DNA of 64,000 nucleotides, from assembly GCA_014338405.1 (NCBI GenBank), contig JTDE01021385.1, forward strand, positions 1-64,000. The letters are read 5' to 3'. The notes under the pieces were generated by a model. It was not told where the DNA came from. It saw only the letters and a list, made by a program, of their open reading frames with translations, and did no database searches. The stretch is from Paragonimus skrjabini miyazakii (taxonomy: Eukaryota > Platyhelminthes > Trematoda > Plagiorchiida > Troglotrematidae). Below, piece after piece: positions 1-11,039 of this stretch (within the stretch, counting starts at the first letter, position 1; every line of letters starts with the position of its first letter). Both the position numbers and the translations under genes were made by a program.

Positions 1-501
1 CAACGTCAGTCGAATACATAGCATGAGAACTCAACGATACACGTTCCATTGTCTTTGTTGAGGACTATTCGTATGAGGAGACTGCCTCCTCTTTGGAGTA
101 TCATAAGTTCCGCTCAACCCTTCACAAATTCGTTGAACTGTGTCAGCTAGGTTTGCCGGATCGTAAACTCCATACTAGATGTAAAATCACTGTTGAAATC
201 AGTGCAACAAGTTGTAAACTCAACTTCGAAACAGATTGTGGATGACTGTTACGACGTTCTGAAACTCTGTTGGAATGAATATATGCGTTTAGTGAAAACT
301 TGCATCGATGTAATTTGTGACTGCAAACACGTTATTGTGAGTGTGGGAGTTTATTGATGTTGGACGTCTCTCAAGCACTTATAGCTCCATTAGTGAAAAA
401 ATAATTGCCTCCTGTTGCAGGTCTATCTTGAATTTTTTCCGAATTCGTACCATCTTATCTGGCATACTATTAATTGTATTAATCTGTTCACTTTTCTGCA
501 G
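1..501. other. Intron of the Cav2 gene upstream of the S4 exon
   Basis: About 40% GC with no recognisable coding or repeat content. It ends in the branch and pyrimidine region before the acceptor at 500-501. The expected S3 signature (xxWNxxDFxVV) was looked for in three forward frames and not seen. Confidence 0.7.
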
Positions 502-602
502 ATTTCTCACAATGTTCATGAATGCTGGAAGTGGAGTTAATCTACGAACACTTCGCGCTGTTCGAGTGTTACGACCTTTGAAGTTAGTCTCCGGTGTTCC
601 AA
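502..602 (+). CDS. Cav2-type calcium channel alpha-1, exon with repeat I S4 voltage sensor (partial gene)
   Basis: This exon encodes the end of the S3-S4 loop and the S4 voltage sensor of repeat I. Base 502 is the last base of a codon begun in an upstream exon outside the window. Full codons start at 503 (FLTMFMNAGSG) and continue into LRTLRAVRVLRPLKLVSG, with Arg or Lys at every third position, as in an S4 helix. LRTLRAVRVLRPLKLVSG is the Cav2 (N/P/Q, cacophony/UNC-2) version; Cav1 channels typically have LRAFRVLRPLRLVSG. The acceptor is a pyrimidine tract ending CTGCAG at 496-501 and the donor is GTGAGT at 603-608. The last base, A602, joins GT of the next exon to make Ser in GVPS. The stop-free frame back to 341 is intron read-through and holds no S3 homology. 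The S1-S3 exons must lie upstream. Confidence 0.93.
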
Positions 603-1310
603 GTGAGTTTACAGAGCTTACAGTTTACAGATTAATGAGTAGATACATTTGGTTTCGACTAAGCTGGTCAGTTGTTTGAAATTACACGACAGTAAACAAA
701 GTAAGTGATAGGTGTAGACTTTTTTCGAGTGACGTAAATGTTTTCTGTATCTCGAGAAAATAGTCCCCTACAGGAATGATTGATTGTGTGACTCAGTATA
801 ACCAAAAATAACAAACAATTCGTTCCCAAAATTTATTTGAATAAGACAAGGAGAGGATGTAAAGCGTAATGCCCCTTGTAGCAACAGTTTCTAAATTTTG
901 GTCACACAAGTGAGTGAAGCTAATTGTAACCATTGAACAAAAGTTCCACAAGGTAGAAGTTATCACTTAGAGACGGACGAGATGACGAACAGAACATGTG
1001 ATTAACTACCGAGAAAATCCGACAGTTTTATTTCTCAAAAACACAAATAACAACGGTGGTGTGTGTTGTCATCTAAGTTGTGCTGGTGTTGGAGCAATCT
1101 AATTAGTCATTTTCGTCTTTGCCCTGTGAGACATTGCTTCGAAGTCCATGAATAGTGTTATTTCTGCGTGTGATCAGACTGCGTGAAATAGTATGATGAC
1201 GGACAACTCACATCTCACTATTCTGTTCAATACATCAGTGATGTGCGCTTGCTTTCTTCGAGATTCCAGTGGGTTTGGGTATCGTTCTGACTTATTATGA
1301 AAACGAAACA

Positions 1311-1702
1311 GATTTCTGATGAGTATTAAGGGATTATGATTTTCATATTGATTGAAAATCACCCACAATTGATCGCAGCTGTCGCATTCCCATAGACTTT
1401 CCAGTCGGCCCCTTTCGAACAGCACAAGCACTAGACTCGAGTTTCGCTCTCATTAGAGCTCGTCATTAGTTCATATCATCGCCACTGCCGGGACTAGAAC
1501 CACGGCCACGCTTTTCATGAGGCAACCGTGTTTACCACTGCGCCATTGACCTCACATTAGGTACGACCGAATTATCATGTGAACGCTCAACCACTTTCGC
1601 TTGTGAGCATTGATCAGGTTGCCAGATCGCCTCGAGAGGAGACACAGTTACTGTCTGTTAACTCCAGTCGATGACCCCTCGACTAGGACTTCTCTCCAAG
1701 TT
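1311..1702 (-). repeat. Hammerhead SINE, near full-length copy
   Basis: On the minus strand this copy shows the full order of the family. First comes a 5' segment, then A box TGGCGCAGTGG (plus 1535-1545, perfect match to TRGCNNAGYGG), B box GGTTCTAGTCC (plus 1491-1501), the hammerhead (1428-1472), and a 3' body ending in the ACTCATCAG-type tail near 1311. The ribozyme here has the conserved first C of CUGANGA changed to A, so it is probably dead, but stems II and III are intact. Confidence 0.88.
1428..1472 (-). ncRNA. Hammerhead ribozyme, core-mutated (C3 to A)
   Basis: Read on the minus strand, the first box is ATGACGA instead of CTGACGA. Stem II (GCTCT/AGAGC, loop AATG), GAAA, the palindromic stem III and GTC are all present. 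Loss of C3 normally abolishes cleavage. Confidence 0.75.
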
Positions 1703-1738
1703 TAAATCACAGAAATCATTGACTTGTTCAGCGGTAAT

Positions 1739-1885
1739 TGATTACTGATGAGTAGTAGGGGACTTTGATTTTCATATAGATTGAGCATCACCCTAGTGCT
1801 TGTTTTCGAAACGGGCCGACTGGAAAGTCTGTGGGAATGCGACGGCTGCGATCAATTGTGGGTGATGTTCAATCTATATGAAGCA
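1739..1885. repeat. Fold-back SINE tail (antisense 3' tail joined to sense 3' body)
   Basis: 1739-1792 is the 3' tail of the SINE in minus orientation (TGATGAGTAGTAGGGG and following). At about 1793 it switches directly to the plus-strand body starting TAGTGCTTG, immediately after the hammerhead cleavage position. The body runs to TGTTCAATCTATATGA near 1882. ATAGATTGAGCATCACCC and GGGTGATGTTCAATCTAT pair as stem arms around 70 nt. Confidence 0.75.
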
Positions 1886-4224
1886 GATCTCGTTCTTAAC
1901 AAGTTATTGTCTACACATGCAGTGTACGAATATCCAATCACACAGAGTGAACGAAGCAACGTGTTGCTACTTTTCTTTACTTTTCAATACCCACCAGTTG
2001 CGTGACCTTTACTGAATATTGTTCATTCAGTCTATCACCAATACGTCTGACTTAGCACAAAACCAAGTTCGGGATGCTCGTTTTCGAAGACCAAAAGTTA
2101 ACGATCGACTTGAATTTAGTAGGTGAGTTATCGAGCCATGATTTCACCACGAGAAGTTATATGACACAGTGCGCTTGCAGAAATTCAGGAGAGGGACCCA
2201 ATTATGGTAAGAACCTTTTCACATTGCAGCGTAATCGTGCTTCGATCAGTGCATGTTCAGTTGTTGTTTGGCAATTTGAACAAGCGAGCCGGTCCCCAGA
2301 GATCACACTGTGTGTGATATGATTCAGAAGGGCCACCTGTTAGAGCACTTGCTATCACCAATCTTCTTTCAGGGTGACCAACGGCCAGTATCATAACGTT
2401 CTAACTGACCGGTACGATTCCGTACAAGTGTGGATCACAGCATAACTGTAGTGAAGATGAACAATCACATTATACTACTCGTCACTAGCCTGGAAGTGAC
2501 ACTTACTTGGGTGTTGCAGTAACTAGGATAAAACATTAGAATGAACATTTGAGTGCACCTCTGCAAGAATCGGTTTTCACCATACGTGAACGTGACGTTG
2601 GCAACAGTAGCTCCCTGGGATTAGTGTTGGGCGCAAATGGGCATTTTTTTTTGAGGTGGTTATGATTTTCTGGATAAACAATGATTCCGGCATTCACATT
2701 ATTGGCTCACAGTAAAACTACAAATTCGCACATATAAAGTTGTTCCTTTTGGTCCAACCGAATTGACTAATCTGGTTATTGCATCCAATCAAGCACAACG
2801 GTGTCCCATGTGGCTGGCTGATATGAATTCCAGTGAATCGGGAATATAAACGGTCATCATCAAATGTTATCTAGACGATTGGTATCGTGAAGCAAATTCA
2901 CTTGTATAAAAACATGAGCGATGTGTTACAATATTTCTATCCATTTCAGATACAAACTGACCAGCCGAAGCTCACTCGTGTGCATTGTTCATTTATGAAC
3001 TCTACGATCTCAACTTATCCATGTTCCTAATACAATTTTATAGTAGCGACATTGAACAGTTGTCAGCGCTGGCAATCAGCTTCTTTTGAACAACTGATCT
3101 CTAAATAAAAGATTAACTTGAAATTATTGTCAAATAGTTTATTCGAAAAATTTGACTGAACAGTTTCTAGAGTTGTTTCGTGGTAACTATCTATACTGTG
3201 CAATACATTCTTAAAAATGCTCTATATAATAATACAGTAACTTGGATCTCAGAATGTTTTATTTTAGTTTTTAAGTAACTGTTGTTAGTATTGAGTATCA
3301 AAATGAAAGCGTTTTAATATTTGAGAAATAATCAGAAAAGTGACGAGACTGATCATCGTAAATAATCACAAATCTGTCACGATACGTTGATTTCCTTAGT
3401 ACGAAAAACATTAATTCTGAATTATTTTCAAGTCAGAAGAAATAGTGGTATTTTTGAGCACATGTAGTAGCAAACTAGATTAATTCTGATGAAGCGTTAA
3501 TACTAATGGTGGCAATGATTTAAGTAGACTGTCTATTAAAAAACATGGATTCTATCTCAAAAAAAGTTAGACATTGAGTTAATTTTCGAAAGATTCGTTC
3601 TTAACTTTAAAGCATAGAGATTTCAACCCATCGATGACCGTTAAGCAACTTGGCAATTCAACATCAATATTCTCCTGATAACCCCTACAAGCCATCATTA
3701 AGTAACAGTAAAAAACAAACAATTATTAACATCGTTTAACTTAGACGATCACGAAATCAACCGAGGGTGATTAAAAACACACCAGAACTGGACTTTTCCA
3801 CAACAAGTACTCAAAAGATGCTGGCATACTATCCCCACTGATATGAATCGAAAAAGAACATATCCAGGTAGTTTAAAGTAGACAAAGTCTCGTGAACATC
3901 CCGGTGAGCCTTTATGATGTATTGACGTGTGGAAATTTAATATGGATGACCCTAACGCATGGGAACGAAGATGATTTATCTTTAAAAAGGTGATGCGTGT
4001 TAGCGGGAAACCCCATGATTGGTAATCAGTGCTGATTTTTCGACTGTACTAACAGCTGTGGATGTACGCAAAATGATCATACTCTAGTCACCCATCCCAA
4101 ACATGGTTCACTCAAGGGCTAGATAATGCGACGCTGCGGAAAAGTTGATGCTCGTTAGCAGGAGTTTCATAACTCATGTAGACATAATGAGTTATGATCA
4201 AAAACAATGGTTACACATATATTT

Positions 4225-4462
4225 TGTGTGCTGAACATCATCAGCAATTGCCCTCAGCTCTCGCATTCTCATAGACTTTTCAACCACCATCTTTTCAGTT
4301 CCCCTGTTGTCAAAACTCGTCAGTAATACATATCCATGCAACGACCGGAAGGAGAACTCTGGTCAATCTTGTAAGAGCAAACTATGTTGATCAATGTACC
4401 AAGGATTTCATACTAGACGCAGCCGAATTATCATATACAAACGACCAGTAACATTTGCTTTT
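4225..4462 (-). repeat. Hammerhead SINE, decayed antisense copy
   Basis: Body similarity is clear (GAACATCATCAGCAATTG, CTCTCGCATTCTCATAGAC, then GAATTATCATATACAAACG at the 5' side). The A and B boxes and hammerhead core are eroded. Confidence 0.65.
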
Positions 4463-5261
4463 CACCATTGCTTGGGAGCGGTACAGTGACAAGCAAAAGT
4501 GTTTAGTTTCAGTAAAACGTTGCAACTTTTCAAACTGGTATGACACGCCTATCCTTTTTTCAAAGCGTTCTATTCCCACTTGAATGCTACACCTGGCTCC
4601 CTGCTATGCAGCTTCACACAATCTACTTGTGCGGAGTCAAGAAGAACACGACTGCGGTAAAACACGCTGTATTGCCGACTTCCAGTTCGACAAATGAATG
4701 AAATGCCTGTAAATATATAGCATGAAATAGTGGCCAAATATGACCATTTACTCGTCAAGGCATTGTCCGCTTGTTTAGGCCACTTTACGACCATGTGCCC
4801 AAAGAAGGCCAATTCCATAGCCGTTGCACTCTGATTGGTGATTAGTCGGGCTAGCGCGACACCCACACTCACTTTCACGCCTCCTCCTAGTTGGTCCGAC
4901 TTGCACACCCGTGCTTTGCTGGTGACTGATTTCGTCAGCCGTCACCGATGGCCTGACTGGTTTGCAATGATGACTGATTTCATCAGCCATCATCGATGCC
5001 CTGATTAGATTGTTTTGATGACTTCGTCTGCTAACACAAACTTTGGTTCATACTGTCTCTATTGGTTTCCATTATCTTGTGTTGAAAGTCGTTAAATGTG
5101 AATACAATTAGGGACCCTTTTCTCAGTGGTACTTTAAGAAGCTACTCACAAATATCAATATTTGCTTTGTAAATGAGTATTGTTTTCAGGAACGAATTAC
5201 TCGTCAATTTTTCCAGTAACTTCCGGTGAGCTCATTTTCCTGACTACTAGTTATTTTACTG

Positions 5262-5672
5262 ATGATGATCGTTAATTTCAACTTGAACATCAGTCACGCT
5301 TGACTGCAGCCTTTGCATTCAGATAGACTCTCTAGTCGGCCTCTCACTAGAAGAAGCATCAGACTCGAGTTTCGCACTTGTTAGAACTTGTCAGTAATGC
5401 GTATCCTTCGTTTCTTTAGCTGTTGCGTTTCCGTTTGTTCACGGGCTGAAATTTGTCAGCCATATTGTGGTTGACCTGCCAATGAGCACTCATCCATCAC
5501 AGCTCCACAATGAGTTGAGAAAAGAAACGAAGGATATGGGCTAATGACGAGTTTTCTGATGAGAGCAAACCTATAGTCTAGTGCTTCTTTTCGAAACAGA
5601 TTAGTTGTAAAGACTATGGGAATGCAGTAGCTACGATCAGGTGTGAGTGATGTTCGACTTGAGATACCAATT
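5262..5672. repeat. SINE fold-back pair enclosing about 110 nt
   Basis: The left arm 5262-5418 is antisense SINE body plus hammerhead region. The right arm 5520-5672 is the same region in sense orientation. Both arms also share ATCCTTCGTTTCTT and its complement next to the spacer, so the inverted repeat extends past recognisable SINE sequence. The antisense hammerhead (5356-5400) has CTGACAA in place of CTGACGA. The sense one lacks GAAA. Confidence 0.7.
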
Positions 5673-5849
5673 ATTTCTCTACTGACTTCACGAAACTATC
5701 TCTAACTTATCAACCTTGCTACTTGATTAATTTGCGACTAATGTGTACCAAACAAATGTCTGCATTGATCTCTGCGACCCTTTTTACAGTCGAACTGAGT
5801 TCATTACTTTATTTCGAGGTCTCTCCACCCTGTCTGAACTTTACTGGTT

Positions 5850-6335
5850 GATTGCTGATGAGTAGTCGGGGATTTGGTGAATTTGAAGTTGGACATCATC
5901 CACAATTGATCGCAGCTGTCACACTGAGATTAACCTTCCAATCGACCCCTTTCGAACAGCGCAAGCACTAGACTCGAGTTTCGCTCTCATCAGAGAGCTT
6001 GTCTCTAGTGCATATCCGAACCACTGCCGGGATTAGAACCACAGCCACGCTGTTCATGAGGCAACTGTGTTTACCACTGCGCCACTGACCTCACATTAGG
6101 CACGACCGAATTACCATATGTGAACACAACCACTTTTGCTTCTAACAGTAACTGTCTCTCCTATCGATACGACCGGGCAACCTGATCATTACTTACTAGC
6201 GAAAGTGGTTGAGCGTTCACATGTGATAATTCGGTCATGCCTAATATGAGGTCAATGGCGCACTGGTAAACACGTTTGCCTCATGAAAGCATGGCCGGGG
6301 TTCTAGTCCCGGTAGTGGCAAAGATATTCACTAGT
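5850..6335. repeat. Head-to-head pair of hammerhead SINEs
   Basis: 5850-6143 is a minus-strand copy with A box at 6074-6084 and B box at 6030-6040. Its hammerhead at 5965-6011 is broken in CUGANGA but keeps stem II, GAAA and stem III. From about 6145 the sequence turns into a plus-strand copy with 5' segment, A box TGGCGCACTGG (6256-6266, one mismatch) and B box GGTTCTAGTCC (6299-6309). That copy ends just before the hammerhead. The two meet at their 5' regions. Confidence 0.8.
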
Positions 6336-6507
6336 TGAGTTTTTTCAAAATGTGAGCGTACCTCTTTCTTCCAAATAGATGTGTAAACAAAAGTAGTTTT
6401 CAGCTTCCTTAAAATTAGTTTTACCAGTTAACTCTTACCCGACTGCTGATCATCAGCATCTCTAGCCGATTGAAAAGACAATGGCCTAATCTGGTGGCAA
6501 TTTGTGT

Positions 6508-6532
6508 CACACACACACACACACACACACAC
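6508..6532. repeat. (CA)n microsatellite
   Basis: About 12 uninterrupted CA units. The 75-aa minus-strand frame with a VCVCVCV run covering it is a product of the repeat. Confidence 0.95.
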
Positions 6533-9214
6533 CGACCCAGCAGGACACGGTATGCCGACGTCGTGTCCAAAGGCAGGCCTACAGCTGAATTGATCCGATA
6601 ATTAGATTTAGTACTTCTAACGATGGTCATACTTAGGTGAATGTACACTGATTCATCAAACCATCTGATGACTAGCTTAAGTACGCTTAACCAGGTACGG
6701 TTTGGTTTGCGCTAACGAGCACATTCAAGCGTAAGAGAACTGGTTGTGAGTATTTCAGCTTCAAAGGTGAATGAGTGCTTGTTCTGTTATACTAGCACTT
6801 TAGGTCATTGTCTGAATGATTCGCATGACCGACTATGCTTATCTTATACACCGACAGTGTTAGAAGGATTGAGACACAAAAGATAGTGGCTGTTTAGAAC
6901 TGAAAGGTCGTCTCTCAAACTGAGTCAGCTGATAAGGAGAACCTCAATGAACTATCTCGCCGTGGGCCTTATAAGGAGGGTGGTCTCATTCGAACACCCT
7001 CGAGGAGAATCACTGTATTGGATAGGGAATAAATATCTCATTCGTATGGTAGCACATATGAGAGGCACCCATTATAGTATATTACGTTAGTTGTGCCTAG
7101 ATGGAACATTTAACAGTTAGATGCTGCCGCAGTTCATTTGTCCAAAGTCACCAGAAATGTTACTTTCTCATGGGGTGCACCTGCCAGGCAATAATCCCTA
7201 TCTAGCCTCACTTAAAAATCTGTGTAGCATATTTACCTAGTAAGTATAAAAAGATGCAAAGATATATGGCACTACAACTTGGTTTATGGTTGCCCTAGTG
7301 CCAAATGCCAAATATACTCGAGATGCTTGCCATGTCTATGCTAAAACATTGTATAGTGGTACTTAAGCGAAAAGAAAAGAGCATTTCCTCTCAACTGTCT
7401 CCAGAGAAAAATCCATAAGGCCGGACACAAAGTTATGTTTGACTGTATTTAAAATCCTTTTCCATACAAAACATTCCTGGCCTAATCATAACGGTCCGAT
7501 ATACAATAGGTGACAAATTTGATGTAACATACAAAACGACGGTATAAAACCTGAATCGCCCTACAATCATTTTTATGAAAAGGCAATATGGTTCGACAGT
7601 ACTGCTCGTCACTCATTCTTTCATTGAAATTTTCTGTCACTAGAAATACTGCCGAGAAGACACAAAAAAAAACGATAATACATGAAATGGTATTGTTTAT
7701 GATGCTTGTAAGGACCGTACATTGATTACTGTTAATAAAACTGTACTGCTGGGGTAGTTATCAGTTGAAAACACAACAAATTTCGAAATGGAGAGTACAT
7801 TGTTTGTGTGTTTAATTCACATATGATCTTACTCACCTTTATGCTTAGGAAAACTAATGAATCCATTTCTTAAACACGATCATTCCAGTACGTTGCCTGT
7901 GTATCAGTCAATTCATAGAGATGTTCCGAGATAAAAGTCTCAATTGTTTGATGAAGAATGAATTGGCTTGGTAACAAATTTATCTGTCTTTTAGACACTG
8001 AGGATAAATGGTCGCTGATCAGATCAGCAATTAATTAGCCATAAACAAAGAGTCTGGCAGAAACAGATAAGCAAAACAACAAAACTGAGCAAAGACTTCC
8101 TCATTAGCCAATGAACAACATCTTAGAAAAACAACTCCGAAAATGTTTGCAAAAATTGATGTGCAAAACTGTTTCATATTGGTGACGGTTGATTTTAACT
8201 TGGATAAACCACTCATCCAATTGAGAAAGCACAAGATTCGAAGATAGATTAAAAATCAACAGTCGCATTTAAGTCTGACTTCAAGCAATTTCATTAAGTT
8301 CAAGCCATGTCACCGCTGCAAATCTTCCATACTTTTTACTGGTTGTCAAGACCAATTAACGTTTCACAGGCTGATAAGATAGGTTTTGACACGGTAAACT
8401 TAATCTGAAAGTTCACTTAGGTTTTTTTGTCTACATATCAGATGCTAATTCCGATAATCTTGTTACGTCCTCCATTTGTTCCATCTTCCCTTTCTCTTAT
8501 ATCAACTCGGTCCATTTAAACTTCGTTTTGCCTACAGTTATGCCAGTTGTGAATGGATATATCTTCGTTGTGTGTTCTGAGGATGACTGATGTTACTAGC
8601 GTCTGACGGTGATAAACATATAGTTACATCACACGCCATGATTCCTATGGCTATGCTATCGTGAGAGAAATGCCCTGACGTTACGCTGAAACAGTCTTAG
8701 AACTGAGGCTAATCAGAAATGTATTGATTTCACTGTCGATTCTGGACAATTGAGTATTCTGCTGTTAGACTTGTCGTGAAAGTGGAACTTCCAAAAGAAA
8801 CAGGAAAACAGCCAGAAACATTTTCCAGGGTTATGTCTTATTTACAACAGCCACAAAAGAGAACGAGAGGGGCTTTATGAAGACGAGTGTCGTAGTAATC
8901 GTCAGCGAAGTAATAGACAGGTGCTATAACCTTGTTAAGTCTCGTGAGCACCACACAGGCTGAAGAGTAGAATGCATGACAATGGAATAAACGTCTAACT
9001 TCCAGTTTAGACATTTTCTAAATCTCTCTCACACCTTTTTAGATTAGTTGAGAATGTTTGCGTGTTCACGGACCAATCACACACGGCTAATCCTACTCGA
9101 GATTTTGGGAAATAGAAATGTTACAACTACGGAGAGTAACGTACATACTTTCTTGCAACTACAGTGTGTATGTGACTCTCTCATCTAGTGAATTATTCTC
9201 CAATGCATTCCCTT

Positions 9215-9290
9215 ATACCCCAAGTTAAACATCACTCACACTTAATCATACCTTTTGCATTCAAATAGACTGCTCAACAGACCAAAGTTC
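9215..9290 (-). repeat. SINE 3' body fragment
   Basis: AACATCACTCACACTTAATC and TTTTGCATTCAAATAGACTG match the antisense 3' body of the hammerhead SINE. No promoter or ribozyme part remains. Confidence 0.6.
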
Positions 9291-11021
9291 GGAACTGCCG
9301 ATATGGATATTATTGAAAATAGTAATCAATGGTGAACCGGCTGCCCATCACTTTCCAAGTGTTCACTAGAACCAACAGAACTTGAAAACCTTTGTTTAAT
9401 TGGGGTAGATTTTGTCATTTCCAAAAAAAGACGACAGGTCATTTTAAGTAATCAAACATTGACGGGTTTTTTATCAATAGTTTGGTAGATATGATAATTC
9501 ATAAGAGACCCAACTGCCAAACAACTTGCGCAGACCCGGCAAATACCCTGCCAGCTGAGCTACGAAGTCACAATGTTATTACCTATTCATTGACTGTTGT
9601 TACTGATGCCAACCGTTATTCACGCCATCAGTGTGTCTGCCAACTTCAGACCCTAGTGTGTGGAAACCAGACAGAAGATATCGAATTGTCCTTAGAAAAA
9701 AACGATAGTCTTCAAAGAGAAGGAAAGTGTATCTGATACATCAAAATGGTTACAGTGAATAAACAGCATAGGAACATTCTGTTGCTATGACAACAAATCG
9801 TTATTGTTTTGCGAACTTGCTATAAACACAGTTCATTAACTCAGCTACATAAACGTTCCAAATTCTATTACTAGTATTTGAGTATATTTTATAGGATGGC
9901 CTATACAGGAGACATGAGCTTAGAATGAACTCACCCGGATAAACGGCCACCGTGTAGACTATTGATGATTACATGTGTCTGAAAAATAAGTTATTACTAA
10001 CCTGTAGAACTAGCCATACACCAGATCACTGACAAGTAGATTTCCCCATTAATAAGGACCAAACAACCAGGACGTCATTCTCTCAAACTTGTTTGCCAGA
10101 TGATAAATGTTCATTTAAACTAATCTCTACCCAACTTGGAACACATTACCCGAAAACGTTAGTCATGAATGTGATGTTCCAAATATTACTTGATCGGTAC
10201 ATAGAGAAAAGTCAATGGGAATCATAATTATTCTGGTCACCCATCTACCACATTCCTACTCACTATTACAGACGTTTGTCTGTACGTCTACTAACATTAG
10301 TATTATGTTTATGTACACATGGTAATCAACTACATCACTTTTGTTTCGTTGTGCATTACATAAACCGAATTTGGCTTATAATACATCAGTGGTTTTGTTT
10401 ATCTTCAACTTTTCTTTTTCTCGAATCTGAGATTGTTTTTCTTTCTCACACATTTTGTGAACAACAAAACGGAATTCATTATCTAATCTAAACGTGAATT
10501 GAAAATCACAAAAATACATTCGAATGTTATTGTTGAACCTTAAATCTAACACTCAGAACAGACTTTATTCGATTACAATCATTACAAGTTCGTAGAATGG
10601 TAGGTTTAGTCATTCATACTTCAATGGGATAATCAATGAATATTTAGTCTGTCAATACGTATAACAGTCTAAAAATCAAACTTGTAATTTAGAGGACACT
10701 TGTCTGTGAGGCTGAGAAACTTGAGGTTGAAGGGAAAGTTACGTACGGTTAAAAAGGGAATGTATTGTTTACAACTGCTAAGTCATGAGTGACTTTTGAC
10801 TTCATCATCTGTTTCATATTGCTTCAAAATCAATGACATTAATATGAATTTAAAATATCAATCAATATTTTCTACAACAACTGACATATACATTTGCAAA
10901 GTCTACCGATATGTAGCTATTGTATATGAAGTCCTCGTTGTTTGTCTGTTGATAGTTGATCTTGGTCTCTTTTGTAAACTAGATGATAATTAGTTTTACC
11001 GACTGTGTGAATTAGATACTG

Positions 11022-11039
11022 ATATATATATATATATAT
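11022..11039. repeat. (TA)n microsatellite
   Basis: Nine AT units in an AT-rich stretch. Confidence 0.9.

Noticed and set aside
341..501. Open frame upstream of the S4 exon (SGILLIVLICSLFC), which looks like a membrane helix
   Set aside because: The hydrophobic run is the translation of the T-rich tract before the acceptor at 501. It does not match Cav S3.
2181..2206. Micro-exon-like segment reading GEGPNYG between CTTGCAG and GTAAGA, resembling the pore-turret WEGPNYG of the Cav2 gene
   Set aside because: It sits between the S4 and S5 exons, where the S4-S5 join is already perfect, so it would be out of order. Only six residues match and no filter sequence follows.
6421..6648. Minus-strand frame with a VCVCVCV run
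   Set aside because: It is a read of the CA microsatellite at 6508-6532.
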